A DNA stretch of 64,000 nt from Ulota crispa (Eukaryota; Streptophyta; Bryopsida; Orthotrichales; Orthotrichaceae): contig OY987242.1 of assembly GCA_963920765.1 (NCBI GenBank), positions 8,892,789 to 8,956,788 on the forward strand. Reading direction: 5' to 3'. Of the stretch, positions 60,451 to 64,000 are shown one piece after another. A program made the translations under genes and the position numbers. The number at the start of each line of letters is the position of its first letter. Within the stretch, counting starts at the first letter, position 1. The notes below the pieces were generated by a model, which saw nothing but the letters and a program-made list of their open reading frames with translations, had not been told where the DNA came from and did no database searches.

Positions 60451-60475
60451 ATCCCTTAAGGACCATAGCCTTTCT
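60448..60475. mobile_element. Left end of a TTAA-type element
   Basis: TTAATCCCTTAAGGACCATA matches the AAAGGACCA end type of 35963 and 41961. No matching right end was found downstream, so the element is truncated or too diverged to see. Confidence 0.5.
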
Positions 60476-61671
60476 GCCAACAACATCACCTTAGGTATGG
60501 ATAGATGTTGATGTATAGAGTCTCGGACATAAAGGAGCAGTCCTCATTGAAACCCTTCCCACTCATTCAATTCTTCATCAAATCTTAAAGTGATCACATA
60601 TTTGAAAAGCCTGCTAAAGGGATTAAAATACACTAGAAAATGAAGAGTAGATTTTTCCCAATCCAAGCTTTTTATCCATGTCAAATGCGATTTTGCACAA
60701 ATGAGTTTGCCATATTTATCAACTTTTATCAACATAATCAACATTTTTGTGCTTTTTAACCACCTTTTAGAACTTGAAATTGTCTCATAAACCGCAAGCT
60801 TGTTGTACATTGACAACATATTGAGAATATATTGGTGATAAATGGTTGACAAACTTGTAATGATTTTAAAAGCATTTAAACCATGACTTGATGTTTTTTT
60901 CAAATGTCCTACGTTCTAACAGTCACTTCCCTTTATTAGATTTATATCAAACTTTAATACAATTTACCCTTTTTTTGAAACTTTTCAAATATGTAATTAT
61001 TTTTAGATCTGATTAATTATTGATTGCGTGAGAGAATTTTTTAAAAAAAGCTGCCACTTTGTGTCTAGTATTCTATATATATTCATCTTGGCATTTGAAT
61101 CTAGTTACACTTTTGGTGTAGTCCTAACTAACTCACGGGTCTATATGTCAGCTAAGAGGGGCAATTGAGATCATGACATGTATAGTCTTAGTTTACAATT
61201 TTCTTTTTACGTAATTGTGGTTTAGTTACACTATGTGTTGTGAGTAACAATGTTGGTTTACACAACAAAAACGTTAACCTCTTAATTCAACCGGTTCTAC
61301 ATTAGTCATTCTTCAGCTGTAATACAATCAATATGCAGTCAAATTTTGGACATGTGTGACTCTTTATTCTCTTTTGGTACTCCAATACAATTGCAATGTA
61401 TACTAAGTTGAAAGCCATAGTTACATTTTGGTTGTATCTAAGTTGTCTTCACAACTTGCATGTCAATCCTACAATTACAAAACAATTGCAGCTCATTAGC
61501 TCTTTTACCATGGACCTGTTGCCGATTTGTTTCCACCTAGTAGGAACAAAGTTGTATTTTGATTGCATCCCAGTTGCAACTCAGATGTATCTTGGTTGGA
61601 ATAGAGTTGCAAACTAATTGCAAACATGATTCATTGTAGTCATGACTGAGTTATAGTGCAGTTGCTACAAA

Positions 61672-61810
61672 CACTAGTAGAAAATTCAGCACAAAATCAA
61701 CAGAATTTCAACCAAAAACTGTTGATTTTTTCAGTGGATTTGGTCAAGTTGATTTGGGTACTTTTTTGTTGATTTTTTGTTGATTTTTTGTTGATTATTT
61801 ACAGTTTTTT
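61672..61810. mobile_element. CACTA-type transposon end with subterminal repeats
   Basis: CACTAGTAGAAAATTCAGCA is a typical CACTA terminus. It is followed by repeated GTTGATTTTT units in both directions (61691-61800), as in CACTA subterminal regions. The other end was not found with confidence; a GTTGATTTTTTTGTT string near 63629 may be related. Confidence 0.6.
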
Positions 61811-61884
61811 GTTAATTTTCTGTTACTTTTCACGTATTTTATGTTGTTCAATTCTATTTTTTTTCAATTTTAAATTTATTTTTC

Positions 61885-62105
61885 ATAGAATTTTATTTTA
61901 TTTTATTTTATCTAAAAATGAACTTTTTTAGGGACCAGGCAGCTGCCCACACCAATAGGCAGCTGCCCGAACCCCAAGCTACTGCCCAAACCCCCGGGAA
62001 GCTGCCCAAACCGCCAGGTAGGGCTGTTGGCAATGGGGTTTGAACCCCCCACCTTTAGGCTCACACTCCACAACTCTACCACATTCCCGAAAACCACTAG
62101 TGAAT
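61885..62105 (-). mobile_element. tRNA-derived SINE
   Basis: On the minus strand a Pol III A box (TGGTAGAGTTG, 62081-62071) is followed 25 bp later by a B box (GGTTCAAACC, 62046-62037), as in tRNA-derived SINE heads. A body with repeated GGGCAGCTGCC-like units follows, then a TAAAA-repeat tail (about 61913-61889). It lacks a full tRNA fold, so it is not a tRNA gene. The target duplication is not clear. Confidence 0.7.
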
Positions 62106-62619
62106 GTGCAAACACACATGCATATAATAGAATCATGATTCTATTTGTACATTAAATGTTCATGTTTTTAGTAACCCAGTAGAATTTGGAGGCTATTTTG
62201 GTCCATTAAATGACATTTTTCAAAAAACTTAGAACTAAGAAAAGTTGGTAAATGTATTTTACTTTCACCTCCAACAACTTTTTTTGGATTTCAATCTTTT
62301 TATCAAAAGTTATGAGCTAAAATTAGAGAAGGTGTTTAGAAATTTTTAAAAAATTGTTTATTTCCATCCTTTTGACTTTGTTTATAAATTTTTATTGGAA
62401 TTTGCAAATCTCAAAAGGATTGTTGCAGGCAAAGGTTGGATTCATTAATAATTATTATTTAGTGCTAGTTTTTTTGTAAAAAAAACCTTATTTTGTTAAA
62501 ATAGCCTCCATAGCTTGATAGCTTCAAATAATATGAAATCGTGAAAAGTTACGGAATTAAAACCTTGCAATTATAAAATCTAAATTCTATAGACTTTTGA
62601 ATAGTTTTGGATATTTTTT

Positions 62620-63034
62620 AAGGGCATTAATATGTGAACCACACCCTTTGAACTACTGTACCACACCCCCAAGGTAAATTTTAGATTTCTACCATCAAAA
62701 CTTTGAGTTTGAGAATTTTGAATTCAAATTTGAACTTAGAGACCATGATATTGTCTAGGACCATAAAAAAAGTTGCAATTCAACAACACCCAATGAAAAA
62801 GCTTATTTTTTTTTACAAACAAAAGTAAAATTAACAATTTTCTCCCTAACTAAACTTTTTCATTGGGTGTTGTTGAACTGCAACTTTTTATATGGTTCTA
62901 GACAATACCATGGTTTCTAAGTCCAAATCTGAATTCAAAATTTTCAAATTCAGCTTTTTGATGGTAGAAATCTAAAATTTATCCCGGGCTGTGGTATAGT
63001 AATTGGAAGGGTGTGGTACACATATCAATTCCCA
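62620..63034. mobile_element. Foldback MITE, about 415 bp, with GTGTGGTWCAC ends
   Basis: The left arm (from AGGGCATTAATATGTGAACC) pairs with the right arm (ending GGTACACATATCAATTCCC) over about 180 bp each, meeting near a spacer with ACAAACAAAAGTAAAATT. Shared inner blocks include TTTAGATTTCTACCATCAAA and CAACACCCAATGAAAAAG. No ORF. Confidence 0.85.
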
Positions 63035-64000
63035 TCTTTTAAAGCTTATAAAAGTATTTTATAATATTGTTTTTTTTTTAATTCATTTGGTTAGTAATAA
63101 AAGGAAAAATATTAAAAGTACTCTTTAAGTCTTTCAAAATATCAAGTTTATACCAAAAATATTTGAAACATAAAAAATATTCCTTATTTTTTGTAGGAAT
63201 ATCAATTATACTCCTATTATTTTAGAAAAATAATAAAAAAGCTTTTCTATTTTGAAATGTTAAATATATCCTTGTATTATTTGAAATGTAAAAATCACCT
63301 TTGGTTTCTTGTAAGAATTTGCATTAAACTATACACTTGGTTATCATATAACACAAAGATATAAATAATTTAAAATAGTTGAAGAGCATTTTTAATATTT
63401 TCCCAATATATTAGAAGCATTGTTGATATTATACAAAAAGGAAAGATACTTTTGGTACTTTTAATCCTTGAGGAACATATATGATTTTTTCAAAGAATTG
63501 AGGAGCATCTTTTATATTTGTTTGTAAAGAAATTTAGGTATTTAAAACAACAAAATGTTGTACATTTTATATAAAATTTTGTTGAATTAATGAAGTTGTG
63601 TCCAAAAGTATTCAGATCAACAAAAAACTGTTGATTTTTTTGTTATTATGGTCATGTTTTTACTTGACTTTAAAGGCTGCTAATTTTAAATCTAACCAAA
63701 TTGTGAAAAGTAAAGAAAATAAAACGAGTCAATGTACATTCAAACTTCTAAAATATTCTTTTTTTATTCAAAACTTCTTTTATTTTTTAAAACTTCAAAA
63801 CATTTTAATGAGGTCCAAAAAGATTTTAGAAAGATTTCAAAAACAAACCTAAACTATTGTAATAGCTTTTTTATTGAAAATATTTTAAAGTATTTTGATG
63901 AATTACAAAAAGATTCCTAAAGGACTCTAATTCGGTCTAAGAGATTCTATTTCTAGAATTCTTTTGAAGTACTTTAACAAATTTCATAAATATTTTAAAA
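63035..64000. other. Very AT-rich end of the window
   Basis: Homopolymer-rich DNA with no gene or paired terminus that I can support. Confidence 0.4.

Noticed and set aside
62030-62085. Possible tRNA gene on the minus strand
   Set aside because: A and B boxes are present but acceptor and anticodon stems do not form, and a repeat body with TAAAA tail follows, so a SINE fits better.

Overview
The window reads as nuclear DNA of a land plant. It has AT-rich intergenic space packed with small DNA transposons, GC-richer exons, and short GT-AG introns. It carries a phage-type organellar RNA polymerase, an SPX-less EXS membrane protein, a pectin methylesterase and a GH31 glycosidase. The polymerase has two in-frame AUGs, the second opening a mitochondrial-type presequence, an arrangement known from moss RpoT genes. 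A bryophyte or other seed-free plant is therefore my best guess, but this is inference.

Layout. (1) 626-7571, plus strand: a complete 19-exon RpoT gene. (2) 18476-11360, minus strand: a 12-exon EXS-domain gene that single ORFs hide because its exons are 36-237 nt. I rebuilt it by splice sites and homology. Three MITEs sit in its introns and a decayed duplicate of one exon lies beside the functional copy. (3) 24135-20846, minus strand: a complete six-exon pectinesterase of 358 aa, with a MITE in intron 3 and a Stowaway-like element carrying a nested MITE in intron 5. (4) About 24.3-54.7 kb: a 30 kb gene desert in which I find no convincing coding gene, made of layered non-autonomous transposons. 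(5) 54764-59391, plus strand: a complete five-exon GH31 alpha-glucosidase/alpha-xylosidase of 937 aa. (6) 59.4-64 kb: more repeats, including a tRNA-derived SINE, a CACTA end and a 0.4 kb foldback.

The four genes do not form a pathway. RpoT transcribes organellar genes, EXS probably sits in endomembranes and handles phosphate or retention, and the pectinesterase and GH31 enzyme modify secreted polysaccharides. The most unusual content is the repeat fraction. About ten elements of 70 bp to 1.4 kb have ends of the form TTAA+CCC(C)TWA and are flanked on both sides by TTAA. This is the target and terminal signature of the piggyBac superfamily (Kolobok also uses TTAA), which I do not know as an established group in land plants. 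Other families seen are MULE-like, Harbinger-like, Stowaway-like, CACTA-like and SINE, often nested in one another. No element encodes a transposase here.

All exon boundaries were derived by eye from splice motifs, frame continuity and conserved protein motifs; no alignment was run.
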